Source: Desulfobacteraceae bacterium (lineage in GTDB: Bacteria; Desulfobacterota; Desulfobacteria; Desulfobacterales; Desulfobacteraceae). From it: a stretch of DNA of 60,363 nt. The stretch spans positions 1 to 60,363 of the forward strand of contig JADGFI010000037.1 of NCBI GenBank assembly GCA_016743945.1, written 5' to 3'. The stretch's first letter is position 1. Every line of letters begins with the position of its first letter. The notes under the pieces were generated by a model. It saw only the letters and a program-made list of their open reading frames with translations. It was not told the origin of the DNA and made no database searches. Below are positions 34,966 to 42,780 of this stretch, piece by piece. The translations under genes were made by a program, and so were the position numbers.

Positions 34966-35747
34966 GGCACCCTCACTTGGGATATAGGTTCAAGGCTTGC
35001 AAGGGCGTCGGGCCGAGGGGGGGGGATGGTTGAGACCTGTTCTGCCGCAGGTGGCATGAGGGCGGCACGTATGCCCGAATCCACCCCGGTAAATCCCATG
35101 AATGCGATGGCAAGGATACCGCCGATAATAAGAGTTATGGCAGCACCCTGGAAAGGTTCTGGAACATCACAAAGTTCCAGTTCTTCCCTGATGCCCGACA
35201 TGATCACAATGGCAATGGTGAATCCCACACCCCCGAAAAAAGCCAGGGCAATGGATCTGCCCAGATCCCAGGCATCAGCCGGGTTGTCAACGCCCGTAAC
35301 ATGGCTCATGATGGTAAGACAGGCAAAGAGGATGGCGCAATTGGTGGTGATAAGGGGAAGAAAAACTCCAAAGGAACCATAGAGCATTGGAAAATATTTT
35401 CTCACATACATTTCCACAAATTGAACCGAAGAGGCAATGGCAAAGATATAAACAATATAACTTAATACGGTAAGATCAATCTTTGCTGCGGCTTGTTCCG
35501 GGAGGAAAAAACCGGCAATAAAGGAAGACAGGGGAGCGCCGGGTATCAGTACCATGGTGGTGATGCTCCAGGAAATTAAGGCGGCAATGCTGATGACAAA
35601 GGTGACGGCACATCCCATGCCAAAGGCCATTTCCACCTTTCGAGATACCCCCACAAAGGGACAGATGCCCACAAAATAGTAGAGTACAAAATTATTAATC
35701 AGGGCTGCTGTCAGGGAAATCAGCAGTATGTCCAAAAGATACATCAT
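34962..35747 (-). CDS. rnfA: Rnf complex subunit RnfA
   Basis: 261 aa, about 65 more than typical RnfA (about 193). The six-helix core carries the expected NNFVLYYFVGICPFVGVS near the N-terminus and ITTNCAILFACL in the middle. After the sixth helix (AIAFMGFTG, near 217) comes an unusual 40-residue Pro/Ala-rich tail ending SLEPISQVRVP that overlaps the rnfB start. RnfA and RnfE form the ion-conducting pair of the ferredoxin:NAD+ oxidoreductase, and a [2Fe-2S] cluster is bound between them through Cys residues like that of TNC. Confidence 0.93.
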   Translation of the reverse strand: MMYLLDILLISLTAALINNFVLYYFVGICPFVGVSRKVEMAFGMGCAVTFVISIAALISWSITTMVLIPGAPLSSFIAGFFLPEQAAAKIDLTVLSYIVYIFAIASSVQFVEMYVRKYFPMLYGSFGVFLPLITTNCAILFACLTIMSHVTGVDNPADAWDLGRSIALAFFGGVGFTIAIVIMSGIREELELCDVPEPFQGAAITLIIGGILAIAFMGFTGVDSGIRAALMPPAAEQVSTIPPPRPDALASLEPISQVRVP

Positions 35748-35818
35748 AAATGGTGCCTATACCTCTCTTGAGAATCGTGAAGAAACCAATGTAAAAATCA
35801 ATTTAAAATTTTGGCGAA

Positions 35819-36439
35819 TCATTTGGCAGCCCCCTTGGATCGAATGATGCCGATCCAGTTGACAAACCCCAGGAGCAATCCCAATGTGATGAATGCGCCG
35901 GGGGGTAATACCATGATGACCCAGTCCGGCCAGGCTGATGGAAGCACCCGTATCCCGAAAAGCATCCCCGTGCCCAGGATTTCCCTGACCGCAGCAATGC
36001 TGGAAAGGGCAAGTCCAAACCCGATGGCCTGGCCAATGGCATCGGAAGCTGCCGTGACCACACCTTGTTTGGAGGCACAGACCTCGCAGCGGCAGATGAT
36101 AATGCAGTTAACGATGATCAAGGGGATATAGGGTCCCAGGGTTTTGCTCATCTGGAAAAAATAGGCGGCCAGAAATCGGTCTGCGATGGTAACAAAGGTG
36201 GCAATGGTAAGGGTGAAAATAACAATGCGTAAATGGGGTTTTAGTAAATTGCGGATCAGGCTGATGACAATATTGGCACACAGGAGTACAAACCCAACGG
36301 AACAGGCCATGGTCAGGGCAGGTTTCATTCCGTTGGTAACCGCCAGAGTAGGACAAAGACCAAGAAGCTGCCGGTATACCGGGTTTTCAGGCAAAATGCC
36401 CTGGACAAATCTTTCAAAGGGGGTGGGGGAATCGGCCAT
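35819..36439 (-). CDS. rnfE: Rnf complex subunit RnfE
   Basis: 206 aa from ATG 36439; the rnfG stop and this start share one base (TGATG), with GGAGA 7-8 bases upstream. Six membrane helices. The family marks NPVYRQLLGLCPTLAVTN and IPLIIVNCIIICRCEVCAS are present, the latter holding the Cys that pairs with RnfA. Followed by a 71-base gap before rnfA. Confidence 0.95.
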   Translation of the reverse strand: MADSPTPFERFVQGILPENPVYRQLLGLCPTLAVTNGMKPALTMACSVGFVLLCANIVISLIRNLLKPHLRIVIFTLTIATFVTIADRFLAAYFFQMSKTLGPYIPLIIVNCIIICRCEVCASKQGVVTAASDAIGQAIGFGLALSSIAAVREILGTGMLFGIRVLPSAWPDWVIMVLPPGAFITLGLLLGFVNWIGIIRSKGAAK

Positions 36440-37125
36440 CACGTGTTCTCCTTAATCTTGCCATTTCCATTCGGGATGGGCTCTTGTTCGTTGGTCGATC
36501 GTTTGGGGGGTGTCAGTTGGGTCTTAATATCGGTAATGGTATTATTGACAATGCCCGTAACACTTCTCGAGGAAATGGTGGCACCGGAGATGGCATCGAT
36601 TTCATTGTCCTTGCCAGGGTTCCCCTTTACAACAACTAGTCGGGTGGCGCAATCTTTATCCAAAAACTGATCCCGCCACGGTTTTTCTATGATTCTGTTC
36701 CCCAGGCCCGGGGTTTCTTTTTGGTCCAGAATAAAAAGGCCTGTAATGGTACGGGCATTTGCATCAAGGCCCAGCAGCAGTTCAATCTTATCGGCATAGC
36801 CCTGACCCGAGGCCTTGGCTACATGTCCAGCCAGGGTACCTTCAAGAAAAGCATCATAGACGGTATAAAATTTTTTAATACCGTTTCGTTCAATTTCAAT
36901 GGTCCGGGAGATGATGGAAAGATTCTTTTTTTGACGACTGAGTTGCTCTGCCTGATCTTCGCCCAGAACAAGGGCGGGGATTTTTGCCAGGGTTTCCCGG
37001 GTTTTGTTTGCCTCAATCACGGGCCCCAGTTTTGTCTGGACTCCGGCAAGGGCGCAGCCAAAAGCGGTTGCCAGCAGCAGCACCAGCCATGCCTGGAAAA
37101 GATTGCTGTCCTTAAATGATCGCAT
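36439..37125 (-). CDS. rnfG: Rnf complex subunit RnfG (covalent flavin)
   Basis: 228 aa. One N-terminal membrane helix (AWLVLLLATAFGCALAG), then a periplasmic FMN-binding domain. The flavinylation motif is DAISGATISS, which matches Dxx(S/T)GAT with the target Thr in GAT. An ApbE-type flavin transferase would be needed and is not in the window. GGAG lies 9 bases before ATG 37125. The gene starts 1 base after rnfD ends. Confidence 0.94.
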   Translation of the reverse strand: MRSFKDSNLFQAWLVLLLATAFGCALAGVQTKLGPVIEANKTRETLAKIPALVLGEDQAEQLSRQKKNLSIISRTIEIERNGIKKFYTVYDAFLEGTLAGHVAKASGQGYADKIELLLGLDANARTITGLFILDQKETPGLGNRIIEKPWRDQFLDKDCATRLVVVKGNPGKDNEIDAISGATISSRSVTGIVNNTITDIKTQLTPPKRSTNEQEPIPNGNGKIKENT

Positions 37126-37126
37126 A

Positions 37127-38137
37127 TCAGGCTTCTCCCATGGGTTGGGGGTTGGTCCAGCGGTTAATCAGCGGGGTAACGGCATTCATCATGAGAATGG
37201 CAAACATGACGCCCTCGGGATAGCCGGAAAAAAGCCGGATTACCATAATTAAAAAACCCGTGCCCAGACCGAAAATCCATTTTCCCCTTGGGGTAAGCGG
37301 GGAGGTAACCGGGTCCGTTGCAATGAAAAACACCCCGAACATAAGCGCCCCGCCAAAAAGATGGTGAACAAGCAAGAGACCTGAATGGGAATTTATCATA
37401 TCCGTGATCCCGGCAATGAGGGCGACGGACAACAGTATGCCGGCAGGGATTTGCCAGGAGGCGGTTTTCCTCAAAACGAGAAACAGCCCTCCTAAAAGAC
37501 ATGCGGCACTGCTTGTTTCGCCAAGGGATCCATTGGTCATCCCCCAGAAAAGGGAGGAGACGTCCATGAAATGGGAATTAAATTTTAAGGCACTCAAGGG
37601 GGTTGCCCCGGAAACCGCATCCACAAGACCTGTCACATTTTCATAGGAGGAGGCCCCCATTAACTGGGCAAAGGCGATCATCACAAAGGCCCTGCCGACC
37701 ATGGCAGGATTGAAAATGTTCATGCCAAGGCCTCCGAAGAGGGTTTTTCCTATCCCGATGGCGACCACCGAGGCAAGGACACCCACAAACCAGGGGGCTG
37801 ATCCCGGCAAGGAAAGTGCCAGAATAATACCGGTGACTACGGCAGAGCAATCTTTAAGGGTAAGGGCCTTGCCCCGCATTTTGACAAACACAAATTCAGA
37901 TCCCATACAGGCGACAACGCAGATTAAAAGCTGTTTGACGGCATAGAATTTAAACAGGTAGATGGACAGGGCGATAACGGGCAACAGCGCAAGCATCACA
38001 TCGGTCATCATTCTTTGGGTATGGCCGGCAGCATCCCTTATATGGGGAGACGGCGCCACATGGATAAGTGCCCCTGATCTTTCATCTGCCGAATCGGGCG
38101 GGGCAATTGGATCTTTGTTTTTTATTGTATCTGACAC
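37127..38137 (-). CDS. rnfD: Rnf complex subunit RnfD (covalent flavin)
   Basis: 336 aa from GTG 38137 (AAGGA 8 bases upstream). The frame continues upstream to 38224, but that form would run into rnfC and adds a basic stretch unlike RnfD. About eight to nine helices. The flavinylation motif DAVSGATPLSAL is present, again matching Dxx(S/T)GAT. HHLFGGALMFGVFFIATDP is a conserved RnfD/NqrB segment. Confidence 0.92.
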   Translation of the reverse strand: MSDTIKNKDPIAPPDSADERSGALIHVAPSPHIRDAAGHTQRMMTDVMLALLPVIALSIYLFKFYAVKQLLICVVACMGSEFVFVKMRGKALTLKDCSAVVTGIILALSLPGSAPWFVGVLASVVAIGIGKTLFGGLGMNIFNPAMVGRAFVMIAFAQLMGASSYENVTGLVDAVSGATPLSALKFNSHFMDVSSLFWGMTNGSLGETSSAACLLGGLFLVLRKTASWQIPAGILLSVALIAGITDMINSHSGLLLVHHLFGGALMFGVFFIATDPVTSPLTPRGKWIFGLGTGFLIMVIRLFSGYPEGVMFAILMMNAVTPLINRWTNPQPMGEA

Positions 38138-38201
38138 GCATTCGTTCCTTTTCGTGTGATGGGGCTTGTTATTTGCGCCTTTTGCATGAAGGGTTCTTTC
38201 C

Positions 38202-39569
38202 CTAGCGGTTTGCCCAGGCGGCAACCAGTGTTTTCCCTGTTCGAATCAGCTGGACCAGATTGATTTTGGACGGACAGACATAGGAACAGCAGCCGCATTC
38301 AAAACAGGCATGGATATGGTATTGGCTTGCAATTGAGGGGCTATTGTATCGGGCAGCCAGGGCAAGTCGTGTGGGAATCAGGTTCATGGGACAGGCATCC
38401 ACACAGCGGCCGCACCGGATGCAGGGCGTCTCCTTTTCATCGGAAATCTCGTCGTGGGTCAGCACGGTGAGGCCTGAGGTTCCCTTGGTGACAGGTGCGC
38501 TCAAGTCTGAAAAACTAAATCCCATCATGGGGCCACCGGCAATAATTCTCGCGGCATTCCGGGTGATCCCGCCGCAAAAATCGATCACCTCCCCCATGGA
38601 GATGCCAATGGGAACAAAAATGTTTTTAGGGGTTTTTATTCCCCGCCCGGAGACAGAGATCACCCGGTGGGTCAAGGGTGCCTCTTTTATAACTCCCCTT
38701 GCCACCGTTGCCATGGTTCCGACATTGCTCATGGCAACCCCCACATCAGACGGCAGTCCTCCCAGAGGAATTTCAAGACCCAACACTGATTTTATCAGCT
38801 GTTTTTCACTTCCCTGGGGATATTTGGTTTTTAATACGGCAATTTTAATGACAGTCTGTTCCGTGGCTTCGGTCAGTTTTTTAACCGCTTCTGGTTTGTT
38901 GTCTTCCACACAGATGACAATCTCCCTTGCGGATACGGCACGGCCCGTTAAAAGAGCGCCGGTCACAATAGCTCTGGCAGCCTCCCTCATCAACCGGTAA
39001 TCGCAGGTGAGATAGGGTTCGCATTCACAGCCGTTGATCATGAGGGTGTCGATCATCCGGGTATCATTGGGGGTGACCTTTACATGGGTGGGGAATGCAG
39101 CGCCCCCCAACCCGACAATTCCGGAATCATGGATGATTTTAACGATGGTCAGGGGATCATAAATGGAAATGCAGTCCCTGGGCCAGTCCTTTGAGCGCAT
39201 CTCATCCCATAACCTTTGCGGGGGGATCTGATCCCCATCCGCATGTATGGTGATGGCCGGAAGATGCTTGCCGTTTGGCAGGGTTACCATATTCACCCGC
39301 TTGACTTTCCCGGCTATGGGGGAATGGAGGGATGCGGATACAAAGGCTTCGCCCAGGCCGATCATTTCTCCATACCGGACCGTCTGCCCCGGCTTGACCA
39401 GAGGTTTGCAGGGTACTCCTAGGTGCTGAAGCAGTGGCAATGTTACACTTTCAGGTACCTCCATCACTTCAACTTTTGATTCCTCGGACAGGGCTTTGTT
39501 ATCCGGCGGATGGATGCCGTGTCGAAAATTACCGGTGCCTGGAAATCCTTTTAACCTGAACAAACTCAT
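38202..39569 (-). CDS. rnfC: Rnf complex subunit RnfC (NADH-binding)
   Basis: 455 aa. The N-terminal barrel-sandwich domain (PGQTVRYGEMIG) is followed by the NADH/FMN-binding segment GIVGLGGAAFPTHVK and then two [4Fe-4S] motifs, CIRCGRCVDACP and CFECGCCSYVCP. The length is like that of the shorter clostridial and deltaproteobacterial RnfC, without the long C-terminal repeat of gammaproteobacteria. It is the peripheral subunit that reduces NAD+. First gene of the operon. No strong ribosome site precedes ATG 39569. Confidence 0.95.
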   Translation of the reverse strand: MSLFRLKGFPGTGNFRHGIHPPDNKALSEESKVEVMEVPESVTLPLLQHLGVPCKPLVKPGQTVRYGEMIGLGEAFVSASLHSPIAGKVKRVNMVTLPNGKHLPAITIHADGDQIPPQRLWDEMRSKDWPRDCISIYDPLTIVKIIHDSGIVGLGGAAFPTHVKVTPNDTRMIDTLMINGCECEPYLTCDYRLMREAARAIVTGALLTGRAVSAREIVICVEDNKPEAVKKLTEATEQTVIKIAVLKTKYPQGSEKQLIKSVLGLEIPLGGLPSDVGVAMSNVGTMATVARGVIKEAPLTHRVISVSGRGIKTPKNIFVPIGISMGEVIDFCGGITRNAARIIAGGPMMGFSFSDLSAPVTKGTSGLTVLTHDEISDEKETPCIRCGRCVDACPMNLIPTRLALAARYNSPSIASQYHIHACFECGCCSYVCPSKINLVQLIRTGKTLVAAWANR

Positions 39570-39634
39570 AAATCACTATTTATCTTTTTTAAATTGGTTA
39601 TATTTTTTTTAAATGGATTCAACGGACTTGCAAA

Positions 39635-40555
39635 TTACTGAACGATCCAGACAACATGGTTGTCTGCGTTTCTAAAAATTTTGTTGCCAACCCTGTTCAA
39701 GAACAGCTTTTTTACCGCCGGTAAACGACGTCTTCCAATCACAATGGTGCCGTAATCCCCATACCGGGCTTTATTCAGGATACAATGGGTATGATTCTTT
39801 TCACCTTCCATGATCTCAAAGGAAACCTGGTCAATGGAAAAACCGGCTTCCAGAAAATAATCCAATGGCAAATCAAACATGTCGGCAGATGCTTTTTTGG
39901 GGCGGGGGCTAAACAGGCACCGGGGGGTTTGTGAATGGCACAATAACAATTTGCAGTCATTGGTGTTGATCAAAGAGCTCATGGATTTTACTGCCTTCAT
40001 GATTTCCCTTGTCCCGTCAAAGGCAACGATGATATTTTTATGGGAAGGTTTTTTTCCAACAACAATCAGGGGGATTGTTCTGATTTTTCCCAACAGTTTA
40101 ATGGGCAGGCTGTCCATGAAAAAGTCCTTGATTTTGCTGTGTCCTTTGCGGCCGATCACCAGGGCGTCATATCCGTTGTGGGATTCTTCGATAATGTCCT
40201 GGAGAACCCCCTGGTTTTTGATATGGACCATGCTATGAATTGCATCCGATGGAAATCCTGCGTCCAGCAACCGACGTTCGGCTTTTTCCATGGCAAGGTT
40301 GACCGTCTTTTTTCTTGCGGCCATGCTGGCTCTGATTTCAGGTGTTTTAAAACGAAAATCAAGTTCCCTCTCCATCTCCCAGAAGGACCTGGGGATTTTG
40401 GTTTCCACATAAAAAATGAAAACCTCGGTCCTGTCGGAGGGAAAAACCTCGCCGATATATTGCACGGAATCCAAGGCAAGATAGGACCCATCATAGGCAA
40501 GCAGAATCTTAATTTTTTTTAACGCTGTCGTTAACGCTGTCTTTAACACTGTCAT
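39635..40555 (-). CDS. Tandem universal stress protein (two UspA domains)
   Basis: 306 aa with two Usp folds: residues about 15-165 (IKILLAYDGSYLALDS ... LVIGRKGHSKI) and about 170-306 (NIIVAFDGTREIMKAV ... IVIGRRRL). Both second-half motifs resemble the ATP-binding GxGxxGxx(S/T) loop but are altered, so nucleotide binding is uncertain. The N-terminus is encoded by three 12-bp repeats (40519-40554). A TTG at 40561 has a better-spaced GAGG site than ATG 40555, so that may be the true start. Faces the flavodoxin gene divergently. Confidence 0.82.
   Translation of the reverse strand: MTVLKTALTTALKKIKILLAYDGSYLALDSVQYIGEVFPSDRTEVFIFYVETKIPRSFWEMERELDFRFKTPEIRASMAARKKTVNLAMEKAERRLLDAGFPSDAIHSMVHIKNQGVLQDIIEESHNGYDALVIGRKGHSKIKDFFMDSLPIKLLGKIRTIPLIVVGKKPSHKNIIVAFDGTREIMKAVKSMSSLINTNDCKLLLCHSQTPRCLFSPRPKKASADMFDLPLDYFLEAGFSIDQVSFEIMEGEKNHTHCILNKARYGDYGTIVIGRRRLPAVKKLFLNRVGNKIFRNADNHVVWIVQ
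40519..40554. repeat. Three 12-bp tandem repeats at the start of the stress-protein gene
   Basis: TTAACGCTGTCG, TTAACGCTGTCT and TTAACACTGTCA in a row. On the coding strand they give the four-residue repeats TVLK-TALT-TALK directly after the start Met. Twelve is a multiple of three, so gain or loss of a unit keeps the frame. Confidence 0.75.
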
Positions 40556-40799
40556 TGACAAATACTATCCTCTTATAGTTAAGGATCATAAAAAAATACC
40601 AAGTTTCAGTATTATCAATTTTTCAGCTGTTTTTCAACCCTATTATTTTTTTTAGCGATAGTTTTTTTTGGGGGGCTGGTAATTTTTCTTGCACCGTCAT
40701 AACACAGGCGATATAATCACTCCCGTGAGAATAGCAGTTTTAATCGTATATCCACGGCATTGTCTGAGTTTTTTTAAAAAATGCAAAAATGGAGTCAAA

Positions 40800-41231
40800 A
40801 TGGGAAAAATATTGATCGTATATGCCTCAAGGGCACACGAGACAAAGGGAATTGCAGAAGTAATCGGTGAGGGTGTTCGCAGCTCCGGGCACGAGGCCAT
40901 TGTTAAACGAACAAGCGAAATTAAAGGAGAGGAGGATCTAAAGGGGTATGACGGATATGCCTTTGGCTCCCCCACCTACCATGGTGAAATGATTTCTTCC
41001 ATGAAACAGCTTCTGTTTATTGCCGAAAGGGCAGAACTAAAAGGTAAGCCGGGTGGTGCCTTTGGTGCCTATGGGTGGACAGGAGAAGCCCAGGTAAGAA
41101 TATTTGGCACCATGCAGCATATCTATAAGATGAAAATGGTTGCAGGTCCCTTGATGCTCAAGGCCAGCTGGGTTGAGGGGGGGGTAGCGGCGGCCCAGGA
41201 ATATGGGGAAAGTATTGCCGCGATGATATAG
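40800..41231 (+). CDS. Flavodoxin-domain protein
   Basis: 143 aa from ATG 40800 (GGAG 5 bases upstream). The frame extends upstream to 40689 but has no start signal there. FMN-binding loop near the N-terminus (VYASRAHETKGIA, a degenerate form of TxTGNTE), a 60s-loop-like GSPTYHGEM, and FGAYGWTGEAQVR near 90. This is like the C-terminal flavodoxin domain of A-type flavoproteins (rubredoxin:oxygen oxidoreductase) but alone. It probably shuttles electrons in redox stress. It stands 34 bases before the YkgJ-type gene, in the same direction. Confidence 0.85.
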   Translation: MGKILIVYASRAHETKGIAEVIGEGVRSSGHEAIVKRTSEIKGEEDLKGYDGYAFGSPTYHGEMISSMKQLLFIAERAELKGKPGGAFGAYGWTGEAQVRIFGTMQHIYKMKMVAGPLMLKASWVEGGVAAAQEYGESIAAMI

Positions 41232-41265
41232 GTTTAACCAAAGAAAGCCCAGGGAAGCAACAACA

Positions 41266-42018
41266 ATGACACCGCCCGAGAAAGATCCGCCAGCCCAAAA
41301 AAGAGAAACCATACATCAAGGACACCCCCCAGACCCGGGTAAGATCCGGTCCAAAGCGCTTTTAGCGGCGTATATGGCAAAGGGCAGGGAGAAACTGGGT
41401 ACGTTTTTAGATGCCCATGGGGCAAGCCTGCCGGTTCTCGGGGTTGCCATGGAGCAGTTTACGCAATCGGTTTTTGCATTGCCGGAAGAAACTGCCTGTA
41501 AACAAGGGTGCGCCTATTGTTGCCATTTAAGGGTGGGGGTTTCTATCCCCGAGGTGTTGGTGGTTTATAGAGAACTCGCTGCCCAGACAACCCAGGAAGG
41601 GTTTGCCTTTTTAAAAGAGCGGGTGTTGGGTGTGGCTGCAAAGGGCAATACTCTCAAAGATGCCTTTTGGCATACCACCCGAAGCCCTTGTCCGTTTCTG
41701 GATGTTGATAAAAACCAGTTGTGCCTGATTTACAGCCTGCGGCCCTTCGCCTGCCGGGCCTATCATTCCACGGATCTTGACGCTTGCCAGAAGGGATATG
41801 ACCTGGGGCAAGAAATCATGATCCCCTGTTTTCCCTTGTACCGGGCCACCACAGATATGTATTCCAGTATTTTTACCCGGGTGCTGGCAGAAAAAGGGTT
41901 TCCCTCCTACCAGGTGGGATTTGTAAAGGCCCTGGAAATTTTGTTTAAGGACAAGCGTGCTTCAGGCCGATGGCTGGACAATAGGGAAGATGTGTTTGTG
42001 TCAGCAAAACTGGTATGA
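41266..42018 (+). CDS. YkgJ-family cysteine cluster protein
   Basis: 250 aa. The cluster region near residue 80 has CKQGCAYCCHLRVGVSIPEV, then SPCPFLD, CLIYSLRPFACRAYHS and a later DACQKGY. This set of Cys residues is the signature of the zinc/iron-chelating YkgJ family. The exact function is unknown. The first 45 residues are Pro/Lys-rich and probably unstructured. It converges with trmO with 48 bases between. Confidence 0.82.
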   Translation: MTPPEKDPPAQKRETIHQGHPPDPGKIRSKALLAAYMAKGREKLGTFLDAHGASLPVLGVAMEQFTQSVFALPEETACKQGCAYCCHLRVGVSIPEVLVVYRELAAQTTQEGFAFLKERVLGVAAKGNTLKDAFWHTTRSPCPFLDVDKNQLCLIYSLRPFACRAYHSTDLDACQKGYDLGQEIMIPCFPLYRATTDMYSSIFTRVLAEKGFPSYQVGFVKALEILFKDKRASGRWLDNREDVFVSAKLV

Positions 42019-42049
42019 TGGTAAGTTTTCCAGGGCCTTGATTGCCAAC

Positions 42050-42083
42050 TAAATAACAGGCTCCAATTAAATAACAGACTCCA
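42050..42083. repeat. Short tandem duplication at the trmO stop codon
   Basis: TAAATAACAGGCTCCA (42050-42065) and TAAATAACAGACTCCA (42068-42083) differ at one of 16 bases, with an 18-base period. The second copy holds the end of the minus-strand trmO frame, including its stop. Confidence 0.65.
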
Positions 42084-42780
42084 GGGCAATCACCTGGATT
42101 CCGCCATTGATTACCACCCATTTCAGGTCAAAATCAAACAATCGGATGCCGTAGATCCTGTCTGGTTCATCCGTAATATTGCTGCAATACCCAGGTCTTG
42201 GATCGTTTTCAAGGACCTGGGTGATGATGGATTTAAGATCCGGGATTTTTTTTCCCAGGAGGGCGCATTGTTCAAGGGCCTTGTCGGAAAAATTGATATG
42301 GAATCCGGATTCGGGAGCTGTGGGGGCAAAGCCGCCCGTGGCCTGGGGGATGCTGTCTGAATAGGGCAAATAGGGTTTGATATCCAGCACCGGGGTGTTG
42401 TCTAAAATATCCACCCCCGTAAGGTGGAGAATGGGTCCCCGGGAACTTATTTCAATGCATTTAAGTTTCACCGCAGACATGCCCACAGGATTGGGCCTGA
42501 AGGGGGAGCGGGAGGCAAATACCCCGACGCGTTTATTGCCGCCCAGGCGGGGGGGGCGAACCATGGCAGGCCAGTTGTTTGTGATGGCTTTGTGGAAGAC
42601 AAAGATCAGCCAGATGTGGGAGAAACCTGTTAGTTCCCGTATGGCCTGTTCCCTGGCAAATTCCGGGTGAAAGACCAGGGTGGCCGGTGCTTTTTCCACC
42701 AGATTCATCTGCCGGGGAATTCCGAATTTTTCCTTGAAGCAGGTGTGCAGGGTGCCTATGGGTTTAAATGGGTATTCCAT
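42067..42780 (-). CDS. trmO: tRNA (N6-threonylcarbamoyladenosine(37)-N6)-methyltransferase TrmO
   Basis: 237 aa. The N-terminal YaeB/VirR-type fold has FKPIGTLHTCFKEKFGIPRQ, GFSHIWLIFVFH and the SAM-binding block RVGVFASRSPFRPNPVGMS. The C-terminal domain (about 150-237) has GYCSNITDEPDRIYGIRLFDFD. It methylates the t6A base at position 37 of threonine tRNA. ATG 42780 overlaps the end of pepF by 25 bases, so the pair is translationally coupled. Confidence 0.93.
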   Translation of the reverse strand: MEYPFKPIGTLHTCFKEKFGIPRQMNLVEKAPATLVFHPEFAREQAIRELTGFSHIWLIFVFHKAITNNWPAMVRPPRLGGNKRVGVFASRSPFRPNPVGMSAVKLKCIEISSRGPILHLTGVDILDNTPVLDIKPYLPYSDSIPQATGGFAPTAPESGFHINFSDKALEQCALLGKKIPDLKSIITQVLENDPRPGYCSNITDEPDRIYGIRLFDFDLKWVVINGGIQVIALESVI

